Shown here: piece after piece, positions 1 to 8,163 of the stretch
Layout of the letters: the number at the start of each line of letters is the position of its first letter
How positions within the stretch are numbered: the first letter of the stretch is position 1
DNA from: Dunaliella salina
Taxonomy: Eukaryota; Chlorophyta; Chlorophyceae; Chlamydomonadales; Dunaliellaceae
Assembly: GCA_002284615.2 (NCBI GenBank)
Contig: MU070270.1
Coordinates: forward strand, 2,226-15,795
Length of the DNA stretch: 13,570 nucleotides
Direction of reading: 5' to 3'
The notes under the pieces: model-generated
What the model was told of the DNA's origin: nothing
Databases searched by the model: none
What the model saw: the letters and a program-made list of their open reading frames with translations, nothing else
Position numbers and translations under genes: made by a program

Positions 1-2
1 CC

Positions 3-107
3 TACAAACTTGCCAGCACCAGACGCGCTATTGAGAAAACTTTCTTCAATTCTCATCAACAAGATCAGGCACGGGCTACTGCCAGTAACCCACCTCATCC
101 CTACTGA
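3..107 (+). pseudogene. C-terminal end of LINE ORF (copy A)
   Basis: Read in the frame starting at base 3, the window opens inside an ORF that encodes YKLASTRRAIEKTFFNSHQQ and ends in ASNPPHPY before TGA at 105-107. Copy B has the same tail at about 9868-9976 (YKLVRTRRPLEK, then ASNPPDPH and TGA), so this is the end of the same LINE protein, just after its putative endonuclease domain. No start is visible because the element continues to the left of the window. Whether the upstream part is intact cannot be judged. Confidence 0.75.
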
Positions 108-235
108 CTTCTTGCTTCTGCTTTCTCTTGGTGAAGCGGATGCACGGTGCCTCGGCCCTATAGGTATCCTCTTTTCCTTAATTGATGTGGGGAGTGTTTT
201 CACTGCCTGCGTAGTTTTTCTTTTCTTTTTTTTGC
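108..235 (+). other. 3' UTR and pyrimidine tail of LINE copy A
   Basis: This segment matches 9977-10100 (copy B) closely in the same orientation, including the shared words CTTTTCCTTAATTGATGTG and AGTGTTTTCACTGCCTGC. It contains a small stem-loop, AGTG-TTTT-CACT, at 193-204. It ends in a pyrimidine run (211-233) after GCCTGCGTAG. The ORF that can be read across it has no family resemblance and is not a gene. Similarity ends at about 235, which I take as the element's 3' end. Confidence 0.7.
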
Positions 236-255
236 GGCTGCGAGGCTGCGAGTAA

Positions 256-556
256 AAGAAAGATAAAAAGTTTGCGCTGGGCAAAACCAGCGTGCATTCC
301 GGAAAGACCCAACAATCAGCACTGAAACTGAGAGTGTCCTGCCAATTCAAACCAAGAGAAGAGAAGTAGAAGAAGCAGAAAAAGATCCTGCAATGAAGAG
401 ATTGGATTTACAGACCTCAAGCTGCCATCGCATGCATTCCTCAGGCAGCGCAAGAACTTGCAGACTTAAAGCTGCCATGGTATCCTACATGGAATTGCAG
501 AGGGGGGCAACAGAGGCCTGAAATAGGGGTACTTTCCAAATGTTTCAAGGTGACCC
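256..556. other. Non-coding spacer with a degenerate 50-bp direct repeat
   Basis: No gene is recognised. The only structure seen is a diverged direct repeat: CAGACCTCAAGCTGCCATCG (from 411) recurs as CAGACTTAAAGCTGCCATGG (from 461), a period of 50 bp. The stretch lies between the 3' end of copy A on the plus strand and the 3' end of LINE-1 on the minus strand, so it is a gap between two opposed element tails. Confidence 0.5.
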
Positions 557-1015
557 TCAATTGCATCTTTCAAGCTTAATAAGGTTACAATTGGGTTTGA
601 CCTTTAGCCAGGTTGTTTGGCTGCTCGGCCTGATGAACTGTTCCATCCAAAGAATAAATATCCATGAGATTAGAAATAAAACGATAAGTCTCATTAGTTT
701 GGTCCTGTAAGAAATGAAAGACATCCTCAGAACTAGCCTGAGTGTAGTAAAAAGCGCCTGTCTCGTCCTGAAAAACTCTGTGAGCAAAGGGGAAATCAGA
801 AAAGAGATGTTCAGAAGTCCTTCTAAGAGAACACACAGGACCGTAGGAACATAGGAAACAGCATGTTTTTCATCTTGAAGTCCTCCTAGGTCACATTTAT
901 CACAAAAAGTTGAAGTTTGCTCCTGCCAAAGTGATGTCTCAACTCTTAGGGTGTGTGCATGCAATCGAAAGCATGCGATGTTTCTCAGCATATGCTTGCC
1001 TAAATCAAGATGCAA
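557..1015 (-). pseudogene. LINE-1 zinc-finger-like C-terminal tail
   Basis: The minus strand encodes YLHLDLGKHMLRNIACFRLH (partly just outside the open frame), HTLRVETSLW, then FCDKCDLGGLQDEKHAV. This fits the zinc-binding region found after RT in many plant and algal LINEs: a CxxC pair, an acidic-DE-[KE]-H motif and a later Cys-Pro. Here the final CP has become VP. Another frame (585-836) carries the better match for the last part: HRVFQDETGAFYY, then FLQDQTNETYRFISNLMD, comparable to TQTYRFISELMD in LINE-2. A frameshift near 830-840 therefore splits the tail. It is not a stand-alone gene. Confidence 0.75.
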
Positions 1016-1184
1016 ATACCTAGGGAGGGACAGAAAAGGGCGCTCGATGAGCAGCCAAAGGCTTCAAAGGTAGTGCCACCCAGTGATGATACTTGGCTAA
1101 TTTGTTCACACGCCAATTGTGCTCTGCCAAGGCAGCCGCATTCCAAACACCTCGTAGCCTTTTTCTCAGATCAACAACAAACTC

Positions 1185-1393
1185 CTACAGTGCTACTGGC
1201 TGCCCTGGACGCACACATTGAATAAACGTATTGCACCTGTCCAAGCCATTACATGCTGCCAAAAACTCTGAGGTCCAACATTTACGAGATATGTAGCTCA
1301 TGTCAACATCTGCTTGCAGCACCTTGCGCATTGTAGTACTGTTGCTGCGCAGCAAAGCATTGTAGAACCTGACTGCTGCACGGAACCAAAAAA
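1185..1393 (-). pseudogene. LINE-1 RT C-terminal segment, shifted by one base
   Basis: In the frame adjacent to the RT core, the minus strand reads WFRAAVRFYNALLRSN, then KVLQADVDMSYISRK and CWTSEFLAACNGLDR, ending at TAG (1185-1187). LINE-2 has the parallel WLRAAVRFYN and CWTSEFISAFQRLDRR. It is the thumb/linker that should follow directly on the RT core, displaced by the one-base loss in the A6 run at 1388-1393. A further diverged segment (EFVVDLRKR, then KYHHWVALP) covers about 1030-1180 and leads into the zinc-finger tail. Confidence 0.75.
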
Positions 1394-2608
1394 CTGTAAA
1401 GGCTCATGACCACATTCCCGGAGAACAGACCAGTTAGGAGTGGTACGCTTCACCCCCAGGAAACGTTTCAGTAAGCACAGGTGCAAAGATTGTAAAGGGC
1501 AGTCCCATTCAGCACCTGCTTTCATATATCTGGTGCCCCATATTGGACAAGCATACATGCTAGCAGGGAGAGCATATGCTTTAGCCAGCCAGAGCATGGT
1601 ATGTGGCCTGTCAGTCAAGTGGTACTCTGACGCAAACTGCCTGATCCGTCTACATCCAGCCAGGAAAGGAGCGCACATGTGTTCGGCAGTGGCCTGAGGG
1701 TTGCGCTGCTTCGTGAACAGCATGCCCAAATATTTGAACGACTCTGCACAAGCCAAGCGCACTCCACCTAAAGTAAAGACTGGCACATTATTGCTCTTAG
1801 AATTAAAATGCACAATCTCAGACTTGGTAGCATTTATCACCAATCCTTTCCGCCGAGCATAAGCGTGCAACGTATCCAACATCAACTGGAGCTGACCAGG
1901 CTGGTTACTGGTAAGGCACAGATCGTCTGCATACAGCATATGCGTAACATGGAGATCGCTTGCACCTGTAACTGCCCCTTGCACATTTTCTGCCATGCAA
2001 TCCACATCATTGATGTACAGGGAAAACAGCAGGGGGGAAAGCGGGCAGCCTTGCTTAACTCCAAAAAGAGGGCGCACACGAGCTTGCTTGGTGCCATCCA
2101 CCAAGATGTACTCGTCATTAGCATACATGTTCTTAATGATATTCAACAGGCATGTAGGCATACGACTGCACTGAAGGTGCCTCCAAAGAGCTTCCCTGGG
2201 AATTGTGTCGTAAGCTTGCTTAAAGTCAATAAATGCCGCATGCAATCTTGGGGATCGATTAGGACGCTTGACCTGAGCAGCATGCTGCAAGTGCCGCGAA
2301 ATAAAAATGGGCTGCAAAGTGTTGCGGCCAGGATAGAAACCGTATTGCGTGTCTGGAATTTTGTTCTTATCTCTGCACCACCCTGTGACAACTTCCCTCA
2401 ACACATTCGCGTACAGTCTGTACAGGGTACCACTAACGGCAAGCATGCGATAATTCCCTGGATCCACAACAGAGCCCTTCTTGTAGAGAGGAGTAACTTT
2501 GGCTATTTTCCAGCAAGCAGGGATATCAGCTTTCTCCATCATGGCAGCAAACAGACGCGCAATATAAGGAGCTAAGACATTAATCCTATCTGTGCCTCTG
2601 CCATTCAC
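1298..2608 (-). pseudogene. LINE-1 reverse transcriptase domain, open for 436 residues
   Basis: The product would copy element RNA into DNA at a chromosomal nick. RT motifs appear in order: GFYPGRNTLQPIF (residues 90-102); motif A, AAFIDFKQAYDT, with catalytic Asp128; motif B, GVKQGCPLSPLLFSLYIND (183-201); motif C, MLYADDLCL, with YADD at 226-229 (plus-strand 1922-1933); motif D-like GLVINATKSEIVHF (255-268); and motif E-like FKYLGMLF (291-298). After LRECGHEPLQFF the frame is lost: one missing base in a T6 run makes the protein end in unrelated residues. The matching continuation lies in the neighbouring frame. The open frame begins at a GTG just after another frameshift, so there is no genuine start codon. 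The catalytic residues are intact but the ORF is broken at both ends. Confidence 0.9.
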
Positions 2609-2699
2609 GGCTGGGACCCTTTTTTTACAGCATATTTAATGAACGGAGCCGCAATAGCATCAAAACCAGGGGATGTCCTAGCATTTAATCTACATATGT

Positions 2700-3223
2700 G
2701 TCCACAAACAACAGAGTACAGGCAGCAGCATCAGGCAGATCCAAAGCATCAGCTTCAGGCAACCACTGAGACTCAGCACCTTGTCGGAATTGCTGTTCAG
2801 GGGGCAGGTTGTTGCGCCCTAAGGCCACTGCCAAATCCCGAGCTGTAGCACCTGAGCCTCCTGTCCAGCGAGAAGCCACCCGCTGTGCCACCCCGCGTAC
2901 AACCCTAAAAGCAGATTGTAACCCTCTGCTGATGCCGTCCAATAGTCCAGGTCCTCGATTGTGAGTGCTTTCAGGGCAGCTACCCATGGACGTGCTTTCA
3001 GGGCAGCTACCCATGGACATGCTTTCAGGGCAGCTACCCATGGGTCCGGATTGCCGATCAAGAATGTGAGGATTGCTTCCTGTTGGACAAGTGGGGTGTA
3101 TGCCCACAGGTCCACTGGTGTGCAGGGAGTATCCTGGTGATGATCTTTCAAGCTTAGCACCAACATGTAGTTATCCGATGGACCCAAGCTTGGAAGATGG
3201 AATTGGGGGGCAACATGCCTCAT
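2700..3223 (-). other. Uncertain coding-like stretch upstream of LINE-1 RT
   Basis: Two overlapping minus-strand frames stay open here (2685-3107 and 2819-3223). Near 2700-2760 one frame reads EADALDLPDAAA, matching GEMELPDAAA at the same place in LINE-2, so that part is the LINE's pre-RT linker. Further upstream I recognise nothing. One frame begins MRHVAPQFHLPSLGPSDNYM and contains the 27-bp repeat as PWVAALKA repeated. The other reads MGSCPES repeated. It may be linker sequence specific to this copy, a captured host fragment, or chance. No endonuclease motif is seen. Confidence 0.3.
2965..3045. repeat. 27-bp tandem repeat, three near-perfect copies
   Basis: Three consecutive 27-bp units lie at 2965-2991, 2992-3018 and 3019-3045. 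Each contains TGCTTTCAGGGCAGCTACCC. They differ only in the first base (G, G, A) and the last base (C, C, T). The period is a multiple of three, so every frame stays open across it (PWVAALKA or MGSCPES type units on the minus strand). Such near-identity points to recent expansion. Confidence 0.95.
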
Positions 3224-3224
3224 C

Positions 3225-3733
3225 AGCCACAGTGTGAACCCTATTTTTCACCACCAAATCTCCATTCTGGACCACCAACTACATCAGATTGGGTGATTTT
3301 TGGTTGATTTGGAGTCTTTGTACCACAAGAATATCATTGCAAAGACTTTGGAGTTAAAAGGCTTGGTGGTTGATCAGGTGGAAAATTTCAGCCATTTACC
3401 TTGAATAAAACCTGGCACTAGGGGTGCCGAAAAGGTCAATTTTTGACCTCCTCTTTCCCCACTTTTGAATATGCAGGATGCTCGTATCGTGTACAAGAGT
3501 TACAAATTCAAGATTTTGGGAGCGAAAAATGGTCCCAGGGTGGAGCTGTGGGCCATTTTAGGGTTATCTAAGGCCAGAAGAGTGATCTGAGATCAATCAA
3601 TTTTTTAACACTCCGATAAACATGCTTTTGATTGTCATTATAATGGTTGGCATGGTCAGATTTGGAAAATATAGTCGGGAAAGGACACTTTCAGCAATTT
3701 GGGCCCGTCGCCCCACTCTGATAAAATTGTACA
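3225..3733 (+). repeat. Left arm of long inverted repeat
   Basis: The left arm pairs with 4367-4882 over its whole length with scattered mismatches and small gaps. It is AT-rich and has no coding resemblance. It includes a short near-palindrome, AGGTCAATTTTTGACCT, at about 3436-3452. The inner end is set at TTGTACA (about 3727-3733), where similarity fades. Confidence 0.8.
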
Positions 3734-4066
3734 TGTAGAAGTTAATAAGGAACTTTATTTTTGTTAAAAGAAAAGGAAGAAAGCATCAAATGGAAATCCC
3801 AAAAGGAATTGGAACAATCGGCTACCGCTGATCGGACTCAGCGAAAGCAACTTAGACATGCGTAACATTTCCACATTTTATTAAGGAACAACGGACGCTC
3901 TTGTTTTTGGATAGAATGATTCGATTTGTTTAGGCGCACTCCGGTGAGACAATGCTGAAGGAGGTTGACCCCTCCCAAAAGGACCATCTGCAAAGCAGTA
4001 TTTGAGACGCGGAATCTCCTCTTGAATTATTTGATATAATGATTATATAAGCAGGAAGGCCATCAG

Positions 4067-4199
4067 GTTTCAGAACAATGGCAGGATGAAAAGCACGTCA
4101 TCTTTCTCTGCCCTTGCAACTTCCTGTGTTGTCTTAGAAGAAAGTATGCACATCTTTTCAGTGCCTTTCCTGCTCACAGAGTAGTGTCAAATGATACAG
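4067..4199 (+). pseudogene. 133-bp LINE zinc-finger fragment inside the foldback core
   Basis: The plus strand encodes EQWQDEKHVIFLCPCN and then RRKYAHLFSAFPAHRVV, the zinc-finger tail of the LINE-1/LINE-2 family. It is the reverse complement of 5060-5192 in LINE-2 with only a handful of differences. It keeps DEKH where LINE-2 has DEKY. The matching block starts at GTTTCAG and stops at GATACAG; both neighbours then diverge abruptly. It is a captured fragment, not a functional gene. Confidence 0.85.
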
Positions 4200-4366
4200 C
4201 TTAAAGATCGAATGTGTGTCTTAAGTTCAAACCTACCAGCCTACCATCATTGGACCAATCGTTCCCCTTAGCAAGGCGTACTAAGTTCGACCCTAGAGGC
4301 TCGAGGCCTCTGATGTCATAGTGCTGGATGCCAAAGTTGGGGCCGCGCCCAGTGCTATAATCGCAC

Positions 4367-4882
4367 AGTACAAGCCTGCAAATCTTACCAGAGGTGGGCG
4401 ATGTGCCCAAATTCCTGGAATGTTCTTTCCCGCCTATATTTTCAAAGTTTGACCAGGCCAACCATTGTAATACAAATAGAAAACACTCTTTCCAAAAAGT
4501 GATGAAAATTGGTTGACCCCAGATCACTCTTTTGGCCTCAAATCACCCTAAAATGGCCCACAGCTCCACCCTGCGACCATTTTCAACCCCAAAAAATTTT
4601 ATTAAACACCCTCATATGATATGCTAACATCCTGCATATTTAAAAGTGTGAATGGAGGAGGACAAAATTGACCTTTCTGGCACCCCTAGTGCTGGATTTT
4701 CTCCAAGGGAAATGGCTGAAATCCAGTATCCGACCAGCCACTGGGTCTTTTCACTCCATTTCTTTTGCAATGAAAATTTCTTGGTTCAAGGACACCAAAT
4801 CATTAAAAATCACCCAATTTGGTACAGTGGCTGATCAGATGTGAGCAGTTAGGTGTCAAAAGGCAGGGTTCACGCCGCGGCC
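4367..4882 (-). repeat. Right arm of long inverted repeat
   Basis: This is the reverse-complement partner of 3225-3733. Diagnostic shared stretches are CCAGATCACTCTTTTGGCCT (4520s), the CCTAAAATGGCCCACAGCTC block (4540s) and the CATCCTGCATATT block (4629-4641). Its outer end abuts the 3' end of LINE-2, which reads on the same strand. Confidence 0.8.
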
Positions 4883-5039
4883 AATTAGGTAAGGTTTACA
4901 AGTTTGCAAGGGAACATGACCTTCAGCCAGAAACTTTGGTTGCTTGGTGTGGTGAAAGAAATCCATAAGCTCAGAGATGAAGCGATAAGTCTGAGTATCT
5001 TGGTTTGGAAAGAAACAAGCTAAGTCCAGAGAGCAGGCA

Positions 5040-5537
5040 TCAGAAAAAAAAGAAAGATCCTGTATCATTTGACACTACTCTGTGAGCAGGAAAGGCACTA
5101 AAAAGATTTGCATACTTTCTTCTAAGACAACAAAGGAAGTTGCAAGGGCAGAGAAGGATGTCGTACTTTTCATCCTGCCATTGTTCTGAAACACATAAAT
5201 CACATTGAGGTGCATGTCCATGCCAATGAGAAGTTTTAACTCGAAGTTTATGGGCGTGCAATCGGAAGCAAGCAATGTTCTTCTGCATATGCCTACCCCA
5301 ATCCAAATGCAGATGCCTAGGAGTATGGAGAGGTTTACCAAGAGCAGAATCATGCCGGAAGGGAAGCGCTACCCAGTTATGGTACTTGACTAACTTGTTT
5401 AAATGAGCACCATGGTCAGCCTGATCCTCAGTTGGCCACACGCTCCAATACCTTTTTCGTAAATCAACCACAAAATCATTTATCCTAATGGGCTGGCCTG
5501 AGTATATGCAATGTGTGAAGTAGTTGCGCCTGTCCAA
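5040..5537 (-). pseudogene. LINE-2 post-RT segment and zinc-finger tail
   Basis: The minus strand encodes MDRRNYFTHCIYSGQPIRIN, VDLRKRYWSVW, KYHNWVALPFRHDS, RHLHLDWGRHMQKNIACF, LHAHKLRVKTSHW and CDLCVSEQWQDEKYDILLCP. The CxxC and DE-K-[H/Y]-x4-CP pattern matches the zinc-binding module behind LINE reverse transcriptases; the usual His is Tyr here. The open frame ends in a run of Phe, caused by an A-rich stretch at 5044-5056 that looks like local slippage. The final part (TQTYRFISELMDFFHHTKQP, stop at 4856) is in another frame. Confidence 0.8.
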
Positions 5538-5592
5538 TCTCTGAAAAGCAGATATAAACTCTGATGTCCAGCATTTCTTAGAGTTACTAACT

Positions 5593-5886
5593 CTATTCTA
5601 GTATTACACATGCCAATATCCGCTCCAAGCACCCTACGTAAAGTAGTGCTGATGCAGACAAGGGAGGCATTATAAAATCTGACAGCAGCTCGAAGCCAAT
5701 AGAGTTGTAATCACAGCCACACTCAAGCAGAACAGGCCAATTGGGTGTAGTCTTTTTCACTCCAAGAATTCGCTTTGGTAAGCACAGATGCAACAGGCAG
5801 GTCATCTCATCTCCTGGTCTCATAAACCTGGTACCCCAAATTTGACTAGCATACATGCTAGCAGGGAGGGCATATGTCTTAGCCAA
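5593..5886 (-). pseudogene. LINE-2 RT continuation after the in-frame stop
   Basis: This is the same frame as the RT above, past the TAA at 5917. It reads AKTYALPASMYASQIWGTRF, then RILGVKKTTPNWPVL and LECG, parallel to AKAYALPASMYACPIWGTRY and GVKRTTPNWSVL in LINE-1. After LECGCDYNS the frame shifts; WLRAAVRFYNASL continues in the neighbouring frame. It is a fragment, with no start of its own. Confidence 0.8.
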
Positions 5887-5916
5887 TCAAAGCATGGTAG
5901 GAGGCCTATCTGCCAG

Positions 5917-6873
5917 TTAATATTCATCTGCAACACGCCTAATACAACGACATCCAGCCAAAAAAGGTGTACACATATGCTCAGAAGAGGCAAGGGAGTT
6001 AGATTGTTTTGTAAACAACATACCCAAATATTTGAATGTCTCAGCACGCACAAGCTGCTCGCCACCTAGGTTGAACATAGGAACATTATTTCCTTTTGAA
6101 TTGAAGGACACAATCTCAGACTTCGACACGTTGATAATTAATCCTTTCCTTTGCGCATACCCTTGTAACCTATCCAACATGCGCTGAAGCTCAGTGGGAT
6201 GATTGGCAGTGAGGCAAAGTTCATCCGCATACAACATATGAGTTACATGAAAATCTCCAGCACCAGTAACTGCACCGCTAACATTCTCTGCCAGGCAGTC
6301 AACATCATTAATATATAAGGAAAATAGCAGAGGAGACAATGGACAGCCTTGCTTAACCACGAATCTAGGATGCACATGTGCTTGCTTACACCCATCCACC
6401 AGTATGTATTCATGATTGTCATAAATGTTTTTCAGGATAGCCAGCAAGCAAGATGGCATGTGAATGCTTTGAAGATGAGTCCAAAGAGCATCCCTGGATA
6501 TTGTATCGTAAGCTTGCTTGAAATCAATGAAGGCTGCATACAACCTTGGTGAGGAATGAGGGCACTTAATCTGTGCCGCATGCTGCAGATGACGCAATAT
6601 AAATATTGGCTGCAGGGTGTTACCGCCTGGATAAAAACCATATTGTGCATCTGTATTTTTGTTGTTCTCTCTGCCCCACCTTGTAACAACATCTCGAAGC
6701 ATATTTGCGTAGATCCTGTACATGATGTCGCTCACAGCTAGTATGCGGTAGTCTGCAGGGTCTAGCAGAGATTCCTTTCTATGTAAGGGAGTAAGCTTTG
6801 CTGCTTTCCAACATGCAGGAATCTCAGCATTCTCCACCATGGCAGCAAACAAACGAGCAACATATGGTGCCAA
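5917..6873 (-). pseudogene. LINE-2 reverse transcriptase, catalytic site mutated
   Basis: RT motifs are readable: YGFYPGGNTLQPIF (residues 78-91), motif A FIDFKQAYDT with Asp117, motif B VKQGCPLSPLLFSLYIND, and motif C as LYADELCL at residues 214-221 (YADE codons on plus-strand 6220-6231). The second catalytic aspartate of YxDD is glutamate, which should abolish polymerase activity. The frame ends at TAA after ADEY, where LINE-1 reads SEYHLTDR. The same frame continues beyond the stop. The true N-terminal part (LNPRTSPGFGAIAAPFIRYA) lies in another frame at about 6905-6980. Confidence 0.9.
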
Positions 6874-6976
6874 AACGTTGATCCTGTCTGCACCTCCACC
6901 ACTGGAGGGACTCTCTTTTCAGCATATCTTATAAAAGGGGCAGCTATTGCACCAAAACCAGGGGAGGTCCTGGGAT

Positions 6977-7372
6977 TTAGCCTTTGCATGTAATAACAGG
7001 CAATAGGTTATAATGCAGCTGCATCCGGTAATTCCATTTCACCAGGAGCAGGCATACCATGCATAGGAATAGCTGTGCGATTAGTTTGTGATGGGCTGTC
7101 CATTGAGCACCAAAATATTTGTTTGGATATAACCTCCAGCCTTCTGCAGTGACTGCTGGGGCCTGCTGGTTTGTCCTAGTCTTCCTAATCAATTCATGTA
7201 TGTCATGGGTGTGCCTCTGGAGTCTGTCCAGAAACACAGCCTTCTTGTACTTTTCATGAACACGCCGAGCATGCCTGATTTGCTTTTTGTATTCCTTTTT
7301 TAGAAGCGACATGCATGCACTGCTTGACCACTCAATACAGCTTGGATGAGGTTGCGCCTTTCTTGTTGGCAC
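6977..7372 (-). pseudogene. LINE-2 linker between endonuclease and RT
   Basis: The strand reads ACMSLLKKEYKKQIRHARRV, then HEKYKKAVFLDRLQRHTHDI and YFGAQW. This basic, helical region precedes RT in many LINEs. It ends with a shift into the frame that carries MELPDAAA and then the RT entry. No catalytic residues are expected here. Confidence 0.65.
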
Positions 7373-7570
7373 GATTCATCAAACCAAATGGGTCTGCGAA
7401 TCCCCTTCTTTTTAGTTTGTTAGTGAAAAAGTTTAGTTCTTTTAAAAATACAGTCCTGAATCTTGTGCATCCCAACATGATGCCTGCATGATCCAGCTCC
7501 TCAAAGTAAAAACGCAGTGTCAACATTGCCTGCTTCCAAAGCATCCTCAAACAGCACCGACATCTCCAGG
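7332..7570 (-). pseudogene. LINE-2 5'-most remnant (pre-RT)
   Basis: Mixed frames give LDLEMSVLFEDALEAGNVD, then ELDHAGIMLG and RRPIWFDESCQQERRNLIQA (about 7330-7400). A W-F-[D]-x-x-C-x-x-x-R motif after the endonuclease domain is typical of LINE ORF2. At least two frameshifts are needed to join these pieces to each other and to the downstream linker. Nothing recognisable as endonuclease lies to the right of 7570. Confidence 0.6.
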
Positions 7571-7579
7571 TCCAATTAG

Positions 7580-7675
7580 GCAAGTTGCCCCCAAGTGGCA
7601 AGTTTCAAGCTTAGGTGTGAAAAGTCACTACATTTCGAACCTAAATTTGAAGCTTGCCAGTTGGGGTCAACTTGC
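7580..7675. repeat. Hairpin-forming inverted repeat (37-bp arms, 22-nt loop)
   Basis: Bases 7580-7616 and 7639-7675 pair over 37 positions with about five mismatches; the outer GCAAGTTG pairs with CAACTTGC. The loop is 7617-7638. It sits exactly where LINE-2 similarity ends. It could be a tiny foldback element, a small-RNA-precursor-like hairpin, or a relic of the truncation event. No target-site duplication is evident beyond a short TTAG on both sides (7576-7579 and 7680-7683). Confidence 0.75.
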
Positions 7676-7869
7676 TCGCTTAGCAATTCAAAATTGCCCT
7701 TTTTTGCGGCCTTCGTTGCCCACCTCTGAAATCTGACTGCTAACCTGCCAGGTTTCCATAACGAGGTACTGGTTTAAAGTGGGGCTCGACCTTCAGCTAG
7801 TTAGTCTTGCGGCTCTGCAAGAGTGTGCCAGCCTAACACAAGAAGGTAAGATTACATCGCTTCATCCGC
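7676..7869. other. Spacer without recognised features
   Basis: I see no gene, RNA or repeat in this stretch. It lies between the hairpin beside LINE-2 and the 3' end of the LINE-3 fragment. Confidence 0.5.
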
Positions 7870-8163
7870 CTACAAGGGCAGCTGAGCAAGATGCCTGTAA
7901 CCGGACCAGCCCAGGCAAAAATTGAGGGCAAAGCATGCAGAGATGGATTTGGCTAATGCTAAGTCATCAGCTTGGTTCATGAAGCCTCTAAGGCGTGTTG
8001 GTTTACCTAGAAGTGCACAGCTAAAAAAACTGATGGAACTGAATGCGCAAGTCTATCCAATCTGAAGGGCACTCCAAAATAATGTGCTCTTCGTCTCGCA
8101 CAGTGTGCCAATTGCATTGTTGCAAATCCTGAGCACATGCAGGCACCTCTTCCCATGATGTCA
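7870..8163 (-). pseudogene. LINE-3: zinc-finger tail of another LINE
   Basis: The minus strand encodes CNWHTVRDEEHIILECPSD, then in a shifted frame GKPTRLRGFMNQADDLALAK and ACFALNF, ending at TAG (7870-7872). DEEH-x4-CP is the zinc-binding signature seen in LINE-1 and LINE-2, and FMNQAD-x5-AK parallels FLQDQTNETYRFISNLMD in LINE-1. The sequence is too different for a recent copy, so this is a separate lineage. One frameshift lies at the run of T on the minus strand (plus-strand A7 at 8024-8030). Confidence 0.6.

Larger units (their letters stand above)
557..2700 (-). mobile_element. LINE-1: decayed non-LTR retrotransposon (RT plus zinc-finger region)
   Basis: Read leftwards from about 2700, the element encodes the start of an RT (RLNARTSPGFDAIAAPFIKY), the RT core, an RT-thumb-like segment (WFRAAVRFYN) and a zinc-binding tail with CDKC and QDEKH. 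The order and sequence parallel LINE-2 (4856-7570) throughout, so the two are members of one family. At least three reading-frame breaks are visible. One lies at the A7 run (plus-strand T7 at 2620-2626), one at the T6 run (plus-strand A6 at 1388-1393), and one within the last 300 bp. No apurinic-type endonuclease domain is seen upstream, so the copy is 5' truncated or rearranged. No clear poly(A) tail or target-site duplication was found. Confidence 0.85.
3225..4882. mobile_element. Putative foldback / long-TIR element
   Basis: Bases 3225-3733 and 4367-4882 are diverged reverse complements of each other. Outer ends: AGCCACAGTGTGAACCCT pairs with AGGGTTCACGCCGCGGCC. Inner shared words include CCTAAAATGGCCCACAGCTC and GGCACCCCTAGTGC. 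The core (3734-4366) is unrelated between the halves and contains a LINE fragment (4067-4199). No transposase is recognisable; the open frame at 4201-4527 resembles nothing I know. No convincing target-site duplication flanks the arms (CTCATC on the left, AATTAG on the right). It could be a non-autonomous long-TIR element, or two inverted copies of one repeat family side by side. Confidence 0.55.
4856..7570 (-). mobile_element. LINE-2: dead, 5'-truncated non-LTR retrotransposon
   Basis: Read leftwards it carries the linker before RT (7570-6977), the RT (6989-5593), the post-RT segment and the zinc-finger tail (5537-4856). It is alignable with LINE-1 throughout. Inactivating changes are numerous: at least one frameshift between linker pieces, one at the RT entry, YADD changed to YADE, a stop inside the RT (TAA at 5917-5919), and more shifts around 5700 and 5540. 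The N-terminal endonuclease domain is absent; similarity stops at about 7570, beside a hairpin. It is older or less constrained than LINE-1. Confidence 0.85.

Noticed and set aside
1808..2575. 255-residue plus-strand open frame
   Set aside because: It is the antisense shadow of the LINE-1 RT core, whose motifs are unmistakable on the minus strand.
4201..4527. 108-residue minus-strand frame inside the inverted-repeat element, considered as a transposase
   Set aside because: No catalytic motif is present, half of it lies in the non-coding right arm, and the left arm does not keep the frame.
3225..4882. LTR retrotransposon
   Set aside because: The long repeats are inverted, not direct, and there is no gag/pol sequence between them.
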